DNA from: CAZUUO01 sp964622665
GTDB taxonomy: Bacteria > Patescibacteriota > Patescibacteriia > Magasanikbacterales > GCA-002688135
Length of the DNA stretch: 19,551 nt
Direction of reading: 5' to 3'
NCBI GenBank assembly: GCA_964622665.1
Contig: CAZUUO010000014.1
Span: forward strand, 1-19,551
Part shown: positions 1 through 5,828 of the stretch, piece by piece
Position numbering within the stretch: position 1 is the first letter of the stretch
How the letters are laid out: the number at the start of each line of letters is the position of its first letter
The notes under the pieces: model-generated
Told to the model about the DNA's origin: nothing
Databases searched by the model: none
Seen by the model: the letters and a program-made list of their open reading frames with translations, nothing else
Program-made: the position numbers and the translations under genes

Positions 1-338
1 CGATAGTGCCTAAATCAATAGCACACTATATACTCATCAGTAATCGTATTGATCCACTTAAAAATATTGCCGATTGCACCAAAAAAGAAATTGAAAAAAT
101 TGTTGATACTCTGCACGGCATGCCATTTCATGTCATTGGGCGCGGAGCAGGAGACGAATTTGTAACCGCAGGCGGTGTTGAAACCAGCGAAGTCTCACCA
201 CAACGTATGGAATCCCTCATAACACCAGGACTATTTTTTGCAGGAGAAATTTTGAATATTGATGGATTTACCGGTGGATATAATTTGCAAGCGAGTTGGG
301 CGACCGGTCGTTTAGCAGGATTAAGCGCTATAAAATAA
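1..338 (+). CDS. HI0933/BaiN-like FAD-dependent oxidoreductase, C-terminal fragment
   Basis: Only the last ~110 residues are present; the reading frame is open to the left edge (frame starts at base 3), so the GTG at 6 need not be the start. The fragment ends with the signature of the HI0933-like flavoprotein family: VTAGGVETSEV, then METSL-like MESLITPGLFFAGEILN, then DGFTGGYNLQASWATGRLAG. In this family the PGLFFAGE...GGYN segment forms the C-terminal part of the FAD-binding domain that closes over the cofactor. Family members are about 400 residues long and are predicted cytosolic NAD(P)/FAD oxidoreductases; the physiological substrate is generally unknown (BaiN acts on bile-acid intermediates in gut clostridia, which should not be transferred here). 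It is convergent with the next gene; a hairpin at 343-359 lies between the two stop codons. Family assignment is firm, function is not. Confidence 0.85.
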   Translation, partial: IVPKSIAHYILISNRIDPLKNIADCTKKEIEKIVDTLHGMPFHVIGRGAGDEFVTAGGVETSEVSPQRMESLITPGLFFAGEILNIDGFTGGYNLQASWATGRLAGLSAIK

Positions 339-362
339 AAAACTCGAGTCGTACTCGAGCTT
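331..362. terminator. hairpin terminator between convergent genes
   Basis: A 7-bp stem (343-349 with 353-359) with a 3-nt loop lies between the flavoprotein stop (336-338) and the membrane-protein stop (361-363). Read on the minus strand the stem is followed by TTTTTTATTTTA, a good intrinsic terminator for the minus gene. Read on the plus strand only CTTATTGT follows, so it is weaker in that direction. Confidence 0.75.
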
Positions 363-789
363 ATTGTAATCTCTTGGGACATCTCATACGAAGATATCTC
401 TTCAGTAAAATTATATCTCGCACCTCTTGGTATACAAAAAAAATACCAGAAATAAATATTACCCCCGCATTGACAGGCGGAACGTAGGTCCACCACATTT
501 CTTTCAAGTAATCTATCATGCGTACCAATGCACAACAATTTTCTCTCCTTCGACAATGTGCATGATCTCTCCATTCTGACCATGCAAAATATACATTGAG
601 AATCGCGCCAACTCCAGACAAAAAAATATAGAAACCGAAGGCAACAGTGATCCACGGCGATCTCCCTACAATATCGTGATAGAATATTGCACAAAGAATC
701 AATGGAATAATAGTGAGGACAGTAGTAAAAAAGGTAAGCAAAACATAATAATATTTGTCGTACTTAATCACATGTTTACTTGTTATCAT
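361..789 (-). CDS. small polytopic membrane protein of unknown function
   Basis: A 142-residue protein with three to four hydrophobic stretches: about residues 15-36 (VLLTFFTTVLTIIPLILCAIF), 46-67 and 104-122 (AGVIFISGIFFVYQEV). Between them lies a charged, cysteine-containing loop (HAHCRRRENCC, about 77-87). The C-terminus is basic (LLKRYLRMRCPKRLQ), which would favour a cytoplasmic tail. I recognise no family. The start is well supported: GGGGGAGGT (minus strand, 803-795) sits 5 bases before the ATG, and a promoter with TTGACT and TATGAT lies just upstream at 821-848. A frame covering 128-694 on the same strand is an overlapping shadow without these signals. The gene is separately transcribed from the phosphotransferase gene upstream and ends at a hairpin terminator. 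A real expressed gene is likely; its function is unknown. Confidence 0.7.
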   Translation of the reverse strand: MITSKHVIKYDKYYYVLLTFFTTVLTIIPLILCAIFYHDIVGRSPWITVAFGFYIFLSGVGAILNVYFAWSEWRDHAHCRRRENCCALVRMIDYLKEMWWTYVPPVNAGVIFISGIFFVYQEVRDIILLKRYLRMRCPKRLQ

Positions 790-820
790 GTCGTACCTCC
801 CCCATCAAGGAACTGGAGCG

Positions 821-848
821 ATCATAACAAATTCCCCATAAAAGTCAA
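821..848 (-). promoter_or_regulatory. promoter of the small membrane protein gene
   Basis: On the minus strand TTGACT (848-843) and TATGAT (826-821) are separated by 16 bases, each matching the sigma-70 consensus at five of six positions. The -35 box begins four bases after the stop codon of the phosphotransferase gene. The predicted 5' UTR is about 25-30 bases and contains the strong SD. Confidence 0.7.
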
Positions 849-852
849 CAAA

Positions 853-1827
853 TTATTCCTGTAATAAACTGTTTTCAAATAATTCCAATTCCCCCTTCAT
901 TCTTTCAGGATCCCAGGGTTTTCGGGCTAATAAAATATAATCCTCTAAAATTCTAAAAAAATTAAGTATCGTTTTAACTGCCTCAATACGTTTTCGAGAA
1001 AGATGCGAAACATTACCTTGAAAATATCTACTAAGGAAAAGTTCTTCTTGATTTTGGGTAAATTGACATCCTGCAAAAAGTCTACCAATATCCGTTTCAG
1101 GAACATCAGATCCTGCACACTCCCAATCAATAAGACACACACCTTTCTTAGTCAAAAGCATGTTCTCAGACTTTAAATCCGCATGGCACAAAGTGAATTT
1201 TTTACAATCAACAAAATATACAGCCTGTTCTTGTGACCATACTGATAATTTCTGTTTTACTCTATTGTACACTTCAACAACTTTTGCTATCCCATGGAGT
1301 CCAGAATACTTCTCTATCTGTTTGTCTTCTCCATCAGCAAATTCATTAAAAATATCGAAGGAATAAGGTAACTCATCTTCTGGAGGAAATGAACTCCCCG
1401 AAGTATCAAAACTAAACGAGTCGTGTAGCTTTTGCAAAACATCAGCCATCGAAACCACAATATCATCTGTAATTTCACCAATCACTTCACCTTCAACAAA
1501 ATCAACAATGATGAAATGTTGTTCAAGATATTTATGTTCAGCATCCAAAAAATAGGCATGAGGCGCAATCTGCAAAGATTCAAGCATCTGCAGGCAAGTG
1601 AACTCGTGTTCTTTAATACGCCACAAATTTTTAAGTGGATAATAATTAACCCGAGCTAAATATTTACGACTTTCAGTAGAAACAAGATATAAAAAATTTC
1701 CACCACCCTTTTTAAAATAGGTAACAGAAAATACTTGATTCTGTAACATTGCAAAAACTTCTTCCTCTAAAATAGCTCTTGTAATAGCTGCAATATTTTG
1801 TTGGTGGATTTTTATCGAGTCTATCAT
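853..1827 (-). CDS. phosphotransferase of the APH / choline-kinase-like family
   Basis: About 324 residues with the protein-kinase-like fold of the aminoglycoside/choline phosphotransferase family (APH type). The catalytic loop reads LCHADLKSENML, giving the H-x-D-x4-N pattern with the catalytic Asp and metal-binding Asn. It is followed by VCLIDWECAGSD, the equivalent of the DFE/DWE metal-binding motif. An N-lobe segment (SRKYLARV) holds the likely ATP-binding strand, and IIVDFVEGEVIGE resembles the hinge. The substrate could be a sugar, a choline-type alcohol or an aminoglycoside; nothing in the sequence selects one, and resistance should not be assumed. I chose ATG at 1827 over a GTG at 1851 because TACTAT lies six bases before it (leaderless arrangement); neither start has an SD. 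Family call strong, substrate unknown. Confidence 0.85.
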   Translation of the reverse strand: MIDSIKIHQQNIAAITRAILEEEVFAMLQNQVFSVTYFKKGGGNFLYLVSTESRKYLARVNYYPLKNLWRIKEHEFTCLQMLESLQIAPHAYFLDAEHKYLEQHFIIVDFVEGEVIGEITDDIVVSMADVLQKLHDSFSFDTSGSSFPPEDELPYSFDIFNEFADGEDKQIEKYSGLHGIAKVVEVYNRVKQKLSVWSQEQAVYFVDCKKFTLCHADLKSENMLLTKKGVCLIDWECAGSDVPETDIGRLFAGCQFTQNQEELFLSRYFQGNVSHLSRKRIEAVKTILNFFRILEDYILLARKPWDPERMKGELELFENSLLQE

Positions 1828-1833
1828 AACGAA

Positions 1834-1839
1834 ATAGTA
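1834..1839 (-). promoter_or_regulatory. candidate -10 box for a leaderless phosphotransferase mRNA
   Basis: TACTAT on the minus strand ends six bases before the ATG at 1827, so transcription would start at or next to the A of the start codon. No good -35 box is visible at 16-18 bases, so support rests on the -10 alone and on the same geometry at three other genes here. Confidence 0.4.
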
Positions 1840-1888
1840 ATCTATTACCACTAGTAAACCATTTTCAAATCAACAAAACAAATTAAAA

Positions 1889-1917
1889 CAAAAACTCCCA
1901 CACTAGTGAGAGTTTTT
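1889..1917 (-). terminator. intrinsic terminator after tRNA-Trp
   Basis: A 12-bp stem (1890-1901 with 1906-1917, one G-U pair) with a 4-nt loop, followed on the minus strand by a T-rich stretch (TTTTTGTTTTAA). The first base of the stem is the last A of the encoded CCA of tRNA-Trp, so there is essentially no 3' trailer. Confidence 0.85.
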
Positions 1918-1990
1918 GGCACGGGCTGTAGGAATCGAACCTACGCTAAAGGTTTTGGAGACCTTTGTGATACCATTTCACCAAGCCCGC
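1917..1990 (-). tRNA. tRNA-Trp (anticodon CCA)
   Basis: The minus strand folds into a full cloverleaf. The acceptor stem GCGGGCT pairs with AGCCCGT; the anticodon stem AAGGT/ACCTT carries loop CTCCAAA with anticodon CCA; the T-loop is GTTCGATTC. The discriminator is G, followed by a genomically encoded CCA (1919-1917). It reads UGG. It is the last gene of a tRNA-Thr, rpmG, tRNA-Trp transcript. Confidence 0.95.
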
Positions 1991-2044
1991 ATACGACACA
2001 TGCTAACACAATTGTAAATTTACGCAAACATCTTCTCCACAAGA

Positions 2045-2067
2045 AAACTCGGGGTAAACCCGAGTTT
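2045..2067 (-). terminator. hairpin at the 3' end of rpmG
   Basis: A perfect 9-bp stem (2045-2053 with 2059-2067) and 5-nt loop begin inside the rpmG stop codon. The downstream minus-strand sequence is only moderately T-rich (TTTTCTTG), so it may be a partial terminator or a processing stem separating rpmG mRNA from the following tRNA-Trp rather than a full stop. Confidence 0.55.
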
Positions 2068-2221
2068 ATTTTGTTTCCTTGTGTGGAGCATGTTTACCAC
2101 AGTCTGAACAGAATTTTGAAAGCTCTAAACGATTTTTCAATTTCTTTTTGTTCTTGGTGGTGCGCACAATTACCGCATGGCAAACCGTACATTCCATTTT
2201 GATTAAGTTTTCTTGTGACAT
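2066..2221 (-). CDS. rpmG: 50S ribosomal protein L33, zinc-binding form
   Basis: A 51-residue basic protein, typical L33 length. It carries two Cys pairs, C11-x2-C14 (ECTVCH) and C38-x2-C41 (FCSDCGKH), the zinc ribbon of the C+ form of L33, separated by the basic strand VRTTKNKKKLKNRLELSKF. L33 sits near the tRNA exit site of the large ribosomal subunit. The gene lies between tRNA-Thr(TGT) and tRNA-Trp(CCA) on the same strand with no separate promoter visible, so it is probably cut out of a shared transcript. A GAGG at the 3' arm of an upstream hairpin is 13 bases from the ATG, long for an SD. Because the gene is so short it is easily missed in annotation. Confidence 0.93.
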   Translation of the reverse strand: MSQENLIKMECTVCHAVIVRTTKNKKKLKNRLELSKFCSDCGKHAPHKETK

Positions 2222-2224
2222 ATT

Positions 2225-2289
2225 GGAAATATTTCCTCAAAAGAATTTACACATGCCCCCGTACTTCCCACATGTACGATCTTTTGAGG
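2225..2289 (-). promoter_or_regulatory. structured leader before rpmG (hairpin plus palindrome)
   Basis: A 10-bp perfect inverted repeat (2235-2244 with 2280-2289) encloses an inner 5-bp pair (2251-2255 with 2271-2275) between tRNA-Thr and rpmG. Its 3' arm contains GAGG, the only SD-like bases before rpmG. It abuts a perfect 12-bp palindrome, GGAAATATTTCC (2225-2236), ending three bases before the ATG. It could be a tRNA/mRNA processing stem or a control element for L33; which is not decidable here. Confidence 0.5.
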
Positions 2290-2299
2290 ATTATTTAAC

Positions 2300-2374
2300 T
2301 GGAGCCGAAAGTCGGATTTGAACCGACGACCTACTGTTTACAAAACAGTTGCTCTACCGCTGAGCTATTCCGGC
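2300..2374 (-). tRNA. tRNA-Thr (anticodon TGT)
   Basis: Minus-strand cloverleaf. Acceptor stem GCCGGAA pairs with TTTCGGC; D-arm GCTCAGCGGTAGAGC; anticodon stem ACTGT/ACAGT with loop TTTGTAA and anticodon TGT; T-loop GTTCGAATC. The discriminator is T, followed by an encoded CCA (2302-2300). It reads ACA and wobble Thr codons and complements tRNA-Thr(GGT) at 6346. First gene of the tRNA-Thr, rpmG, tRNA-Trp unit. Confidence 0.95.
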
Positions 2375-2396
2375 TCACTATTACTAAAGTGAGTTT

Positions 2397-2425
2397 AGTA
2401 TAAAGAAAACACGCGTAATAGTCAA
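2397..2425 (-). promoter_or_regulatory. strong promoter of the tRNA-Thr, rpmG, tRNA-Trp unit
   Basis: TTGACT (2425-2420) and TATACT (2402-2397) on the minus strand are exactly 17 bases apart, each five of six to consensus. The short leader (2375-2395) contains a 6-bp inverted repeat ending at the tRNA 5' end. This is among the best promoters in the window. Confidence 0.8.
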
Positions 2426-2450
2426 GGGGAAAAAAGTCTAAATTCCCCTT
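2424..2450 (-). terminator. hairpin downstream of pgi
   Basis: An 8-bp stem, AAGGGGAA (2424-2431) with TTCCCCTT (2443-2450), lies 9 bases after the pgi stop codon. The T-run is in the loop rather than after the stem, so it is an imperfect intrinsic terminator. It overlaps the -35 box of the tRNA-Thr promoter by two bases. Confidence 0.45.
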
Positions 2451-2458
2451 ACAAATAG

Positions 2459-3760
2459 CTACTTTTTTAGTTTTCCCAAGTATTCACGGGTTTTTTCCTT
2501 ATAAATCTCGACCTTATCCTGTCCAAAGGGAGAAACATCCAAAACTGTGCATAACGCACAAACCTGTACCATTTGGAAGGCAAAATACGCTCCCAGTGAT
2601 GAAGCATCGCTACGGGGCATCTCAATGGCCACAAAAGGCAATTTACAGTCACGGTAGCTGTCCAACACCCCTTGGTACACCGCATTCATCAACTCCTTAT
2701 AACTACGCCCCGCAATCGTGGGGATAATAGTGGTAATAGGAGTATCATCAACACGTACCTGTGTTGGCAATTGTCGCGCATACAAAAATGTCGTAAACCG
2801 TTTCATGGTTGCTGATCCTGAAAAATAGAGTTGGGCCTGTGAATGCAAATCGACCGTCCCCATGGTCACCGTCGGCATCACGCCCACCGAAGTTTCAGCA
2901 TCGCCACGTTTAACAATACGCGCGGTACTCTCTGCTAACAACTGTCGATACCACTTCCCCACATCTTCTGCCGATTGATTAAAAATAAATGAATCATGAA
3001 TACGATATTTTTTGGCGTAGAGTTGAATTTGCAATGCTAAATATTTTACCGAATCTTCGTGTAAAAAAACATTTTCCAATACCGTACGTGCGCCTTGGAG
3101 ATATTCAGTTACTGGTAATCGTAACGCAAGCATCGGTAACACCTGCGCTATCGTGAACGCACTAAACCGACCGCCAACCCCTTGGGGAATGATCGCCGTA
3201 GTCATACCCCGACTTCGTGCAACAGCAATAAGTGGTGAGGTTTCATGACCTAAAACAATACATCGCGCATTCGCATGTTGAAAACGTGCACCAAACGAAG
3301 CAAGTAATGTTTCAAAATTAGCAATTGTCTCTAATGTTTTTCCTGACTCACTCGCAATGATACACAAAAATTCTTTCTCACTACTTGCATTCTCAAAAAT
3401 GTGAGTTAAAGACATGAGTGAGGGAGCGTCCAATGTGTCTAATGAAAGCAACTTTACTGATTCACGTTCTAAAAATCCAAACTTCCCCGCAAGCGTGCTA
3501 TACATCGCTTTACTTGCCAAATTCATTCCTCCAATCCCCACTTGTATAACATACTTCACCTGCGAGATATCAACAGTATCTAAAAGTTTTTGGGCATCCT
3601 CAATAACAGAATCCTGAGTAGAAAAACAAAAAAATGGATTCGTGCTATTGTTCGCCGCGCTCTTTATTTCATTTTGTAAATGCAACAAAGCTTGTTGCGC
3701 TTGCGCTTTCGATGTTGAAGAAACACGATTTGAAAAAGTGAATTGCAAAGGAAAGTTCAT
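2459..3760 (-). CDS. pgi: glucose-6-phosphate isomerase
   Basis: A 433-residue cytosolic enzyme interconverting glucose-6-phosphate and fructose-6-phosphate in upper glycolysis and gluconeogenesis. Family motifs appear in order: YVIQVGIGG (70-78); phosphate-binding IASESGKTLET (135-145, family form SKSGxTxET); PQGVGGRFSAFT (192-203); QLLAESTARI (273-282), equivalent to QLxAESxGK with the catalytic-base Glu277; TVDLHSQAQL (302-311) with the ring-opening His306; and SPFGQDKVEIYK (410-421) with Lys421. It is shorter than the ~550-residue enterobacterial enzyme but similar to the ~430-450-residue form of many bacteria. The open frame runs on upstream to 4006 through tRNA-Tyr and its terminator; that part is not coding. 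ATG at 3760 starts the homologous region and has a promoter ending 8 bases before it, with no SD. Expected partner of tpiA in this window. Confidence 0.95.
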   Translation of the reverse strand: MNFPLQFTFSNRVSSTSKAQAQQALLHLQNEIKSAANNSTNPFFCFSTQDSVIEDAQKLLDTVDISQVKYVIQVGIGGMNLASKAMYSTLAGKFGFLERESVKLLSLDTLDAPSLMSLTHIFENASSEKEFLCIIASESGKTLETIANFETLLASFGARFQHANARCIVLGHETSPLIAVARSRGMTTAIIPQGVGGRFSAFTIAQVLPMLALRLPVTEYLQGARTVLENVFLHEDSVKYLALQIQLYAKKYRIHDSFIFNQSAEDVGKWYRQLLAESTARIVKRGDAETSVGVMPTVTMGTVDLHSQAQLYFSGSATMKRFTTFLYARQLPTQVRVDDTPITTIIPTIAGRSYKELMNAVYQGVLDSYRDCKLPFVAIEMPRSDASSLGAYFAFQMVQVCALCTVLDVSPFGQDKVEIYKEKTREYLGKLKK

Positions 3761-3768
3761 ACTCTTGT

Positions 3769-3797
3769 AGTATAAAATTGCTGGCAACAAAAAACAA
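3769..3797 (-). promoter_or_regulatory. pgi promoter, near-leaderless
   Basis: TTGTTT (3797-3792) and TATACT (3774-3769) are 17 bases apart on the minus strand. Only 8 bases separate the -10 box from the pgi ATG, so the mRNA would begin within about two bases of the start codon. No SD exists. Confidence 0.6.
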
Positions 3798-3825
3798 TGT
3801 ATAAAGACATGATAAACGTATAAAA

Positions 3826-3856
3826 ACAAAAAATCTCTCACAAGGAGAGAATTTTT
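3826..3856 (-). terminator. intrinsic terminator after tRNA-Tyr
   Basis: Minus strand: an A-rich 5' arm ending in CTCTC pairs with GAGAG and the T-rich 3' arm (one T-T mismatch), loop CTTGT, followed by TTTTTTGTTTTT. The stem begins at the final A of the encoded CCA of tRNA-Tyr. Confidence 0.85.
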
Positions 3857-3941
3857 GGTGGGCCGGGAAAGATTCGAACTTTCGAAGGCGTAAGCCAGCA
3901 GATTTACAGTCTGCCCCAGTTGACCGCTTTGGTACCGACCC
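3856..3941 (-). tRNA. tRNA-Tyr (anticodon GTA)
   Basis: A class II tRNA with a long variable arm. Acceptor stem GGGTCGG pairs with CCGGCCC (one G-U). Anticodon stem GCAGA/TCTGC carries loop CTGTAAA with anticodon GTA; the variable arm follows; the T-arm is GAAAG TTCGAAT CTTTC. The discriminator is A, with an encoded CCA (3858-3856). Its G34 belongs to a GUN anticodon, the target of the Tgt/QueA queuosine enzymes encoded at 16651-18868. Confidence 0.96.
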
Positions 3942-3953
3942 AAATATGCCGAT

Positions 3954-3982
3954 ACTATAGCGCAGGAAACGGTGGTCGTCAA
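3954..3982 (-). promoter_or_regulatory. promoter of tRNA-Tyr, overlapping the upstream stop codon
   Basis: TTGACG (3982-3977) and TATAGT (3959-3954) are 17 bases apart on the minus strand. The -35 hexamer contains the TGA stop codon (3981-3979) of the membrane-protein gene, so promoter and coding end are fused. Transcription would start a few bases before the tRNA 5' end at 3941. Confidence 0.8.
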
Positions 3983-4533
3983 CGACGAGTGTCCCCAACT
4001 GCACAAGTGCCACCAGTCACCACTTTATCCAAAATAGAACGTAACGCAAAAACCATGATAACTAAACCAATAATTGAAAATTCCAATCCCTTCAAAGGAA
4101 AATATTGGGCAACGAATAATGAAGCACTTGTTCCTAATACTGCGGTAATAATAACCGAACCACAGGCACTGCACCCTACCCCCAAAATTCCGATAACCGC
4201 ACCGATCATCGAATATCCCGCACTTCGAACTGCTTTAAATTGTCGACGTGCGTAGTACACAACACTCGCTATAGTTATCCCAAATAATATGGCACTCAAC
4301 ACTAAAATAATTTTCTGAATAGAACCAAAATTAGTTTGCAGTGCGCCAAATGATGCAAAAAATGCATTCATTTTATCGAGGAATGTGAACGTTGGAGCCG
4401 TAAATAAATATCGCAACACTTGAAATTGCGTAACAATTACCACAATCGTTACAAACAACGCCGCAGCAACAACCGCAATAACATATGAAACTGCTTTCTT
4501 AAATACCAATTGTAAACCTTCTATAATAACCAT
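3979..4533 (-). CDS. membrane protein with GCSACG motif, unknown function
   Basis: A 184-residue protein with four predicted membrane segments: about 15-37 (YVIAVVAAALFVTIVVIV), 74-93, 107-134 and 150-166. The third begins with GAVIGILGVGCSACGSVII and holds a C121-x2-C124 pair; a third Cys (C177) lies in the C-terminal tail (GGTCAVG). I recall small membrane proteins with GxGCxxCG in candidate-phylum genomes but no established function. A redox or metal role of the membrane CxxC is an inference, helped by a DsbA-like gene two genes upstream. The longer frame to 4686 overlaps the Nudix gene and is rejected; ATG at 4533 lies one base after the Nudix stop codon, suggesting translational coupling. 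The stop is TGA, which shows UGA is not recoded here, and lies within the -35 box of tRNA-Tyr. Confidence 0.75.
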   Translation of the reverse strand: MVIIEGLQLVFKKAVSYVIAVVAAALFVTIVVIVTQFQVLRYLFTAPTFTFLDKMNAFFASFGALQTNFGSIQKIILVLSAILFGITIASVVYYARRQFKAVRSAGYSMIGAVIGILGVGCSACGSVIITAVLGTSASLFVAQYFPLKGLEFSIIGLVIMVFALRSILDKVVTGGTCAVGDTRR

Positions 4534-4534
4534 A

Positions 4535-4969
4535 TTATGCTGCTGATTGTATAAATGATTCACCGCGAATAACTGACCGCAACACCTCATTGATATACGG
4601 AATAATATTTTCAGGAAGTGCATCAAGTGAAGCCCATAACAACTCTTCATTTTTATGTGGCTCACGATTCGTAATTTCCCCTTCAAACGCTTGTATCAAA
4701 AAGAAAAAATCAATGCGATCTTTTTGATCCGGTAATACACGATATGACGTAGTAACCAATGAAACATTGTCACTGCGTACTGCAACACCCAGTTCTTCTT
4801 CCATTTCTCGCTGTAATGCAGCAAGCGGTTGTTCATGCTCTTCAACGTGTCCTGCGGGTAATGAGTAATACCCATCAAAATATCCGGAATTTGCACGTTT
4901 CACCAACAAAATTTTATCATCATGGGTAAAAATACCGTAAGAAGCGGGAATAATAGAATTTCGTTCCAT
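4535..4969 (-). CDS. Nudix hydrolase family protein
   Basis: A 144-residue protein with a perfect Nudix box, G-x5-E-x7-R-E-U-x-E-E-x-G-U, at about residues 40-62: GHVEEHE, seven residues, then REMEEELGV. The glutamates of REMEEE coordinate the catalytic divalent metals. The N-terminal strand (ASYGIFTHDDKILLVKRA) and WASLDALPENI near the C-terminus fit the single-domain MutT-like fold. Such enzymes cleave nucleoside diphosphates linked to another moiety, for example damaged dNTPs or nucleotide sugars; the substrate cannot be read from sequence. The size fits a stand-alone housecleaning enzyme. A hairpin at 4977-5003 separates it from the DsbA-like gene upstream, and the downstream membrane gene starts one base after its stop. 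ATG at 4969 has no SD. Family certain, substrate unknown. Confidence 0.92.
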   Translation of the reverse strand: MERNSIIPASYGIFTHDDKILLVKRANSGYFDGYYSLPAGHVEEHEQPLAALQREMEEELGVAVRSDNVSLVTTSYRVLPDQKDRIDFFFLIQAFEGEITNREPHKNEELLWASLDALPENIIPYINEVLRSVIRGESFIQSAA

Positions 4970-4976
4970 ATAAAGT

Positions 4977-5003
4977 AAAACGCGGCGAATTTCTTCACCG
5001 CGT
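4977..5003 (-). terminator. hairpin between the dsbA-like and Nudix genes
   Basis: A 10-bp stem (4980-4989 with 4994-5003, one G-U) and 4-nt loop are followed on the minus strand by TTTACTTTAT. It begins about 10 bases after the dsbA-like stop codon and ends only about 8 bases before the Nudix ATG, so it is either a leaky attenuating terminator or an mRNA-stabilising stem. Confidence 0.6.
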
Positions 5004-5013
5004 ATCAGCTAAA

Positions 5014-5751
5014 TTATTTTACCAGTGGATCAAGGTACGCTTGCATTTGAGAGATAGGTACTGCTCCATTTACTGGAATCTTAGTATCTCCTGAAATAAT
5101 TATACTGTAAGGAGTTCCTGTTCCACCCGCAGCCACTGCTTCTTGAATACTTGCTTGTACTTTTGCCGTGTACTTACCTGAGGTAATACAAGTCGAAATC
5201 TTTCCTTTATCTAAACCAACCGCAGCTGCCAAATCAGGCAATTGTGTTGGAGGGATACTGTCGTTACTTTGAGTAGTTTCCATGATTTTATCCAAAAATC
5301 TCCACATACCATCTACCCCACCAATTTCTGCGGCACATTCAAGACCCTCAGCTTCTTTTGGTGCATATGAGTGTAACTGTTCAAGAGGGAAATTTCGGTA
5401 AATCCATTTAACTTTTCCTTTATATTGTTCCATGACTTGTTGCATAGTTCCATGGAAACGTTTACAAAAAGGACATTCAGTGTCACTAAAGGTAACAATT
5501 GCCACTTTTGCTTTTTTATCTCCACGAACCCAATCATCATCCTTCAAACTCACTTTAATTTCTGTTGGTTGTCCATTAGTTGGATCATTTGCAACAGTTG
5601 GATTAACACCTGCCAAAGCAGGTCCACCCTTCATATACATGGTTAATACCACGAAAAATCCAACAACAAAAAATACCGCAAATCCACTTCCTAAACCCAA
5701 AAAGAATGAATTTTTAGCCCCCACTCGTTCAAAGAAATTTCCATCTTGCAT
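5014..5751 (-). CDS. membrane-anchored DsbA-like thiol:disulfide oxidoreductase
   Basis: A 245-residue protein. Residues about 14-39 (NSFFLGLGSGFAVFFVVGFF) form one N-terminal membrane anchor, followed by a linker to about 65 and a thioredoxin-fold domain. The active site is FSDTECPFCKRFH with C93-P-F-C96, and TGTPYS (211-216) supplies the cis-proline loop. An inserted helical region of the DsbA/DSBA-like family (about 125-205) lies between them and holds two further Cys (C139, C188) that could form a structural disulfide. It is expected to act outside the membrane, oxidising or isomerising disulfides in exported proteins. A VKOR- or DsbB-type partner is not seen, but a CxxC membrane protein lies two genes downstream. 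ATG at 5751 has no SD; TATAAT is 10 bases upstream. Family call strong, redox direction uncertain. Confidence 0.9.
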   Translation of the reverse strand: MQDGNFFERVGAKNSFFLGLGSGFAVFFVVGFFVVLTMYMKGGPALAGVNPTVANDPTNGQPTEIKVSLKDDDWVRGDKKAKVAIVTFSDTECPFCKRFHGTMQQVMEQYKGKVKWIYRNFPLEQLHSYAPKEAEGLECAAEIGGVDGMWRFLDKIMETTQSNDSIPPTQLPDLAAAVGLDKGKISTCITSGKYTAKVQASIQEAVAAGGTGTPYSIIISGDTKIPVNGAVPISQMQAYLDPLVK

Positions 5752-5761
5752 ACACGCATGA

Positions 5762-5767
5762 ATTATA
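5762..5767 (-). promoter_or_regulatory. candidate -10 box for a near-leaderless dsbA-like mRNA
   Basis: TATAAT (perfect -10) on the minus strand lies 10 bases before the ATG at 5751, giving an expected 5' UTR of about 3-4 bases. A convincing -35 box is not seen. Confidence 0.45.
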
Positions 5768-5828
5768 TAGACTAAAATTATAGTAACATGCGCCGTTTAG
5801 AAGACAAAGGGTATCTATGTGTATAAAA

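Noticed and set aside
128..694. 188-codon minus-strand frame overlapping the flavoprotein and the small membrane protein
   Set aside because: It covers a well-supported plus-strand flavoprotein, lacks an SD and has no recognisable domain; the 361-789 frame has promoter and SD.
853..1827. Aminoglycoside resistance gene
   Set aside because: Only general APH-fold motifs are present; the same motifs occur in choline, homoserine and sugar kinases, so a resistance function is not supported.
3761..4006. N-terminal extension of the pgi reading frame by 82 codons
   Set aside because: It runs through the tRNA-Tyr gene, its terminator and the pgi promoter; homology to glucose-6-phosphate isomerase begins at the ATG at 3760.
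4534..4686. N-terminal extension of the GCSACG membrane protein
   Set aside because: It overlaps the end of the Nudix gene in another frame; ATG 4533 directly after the Nudix stop codon begins the hydrophobic protein.
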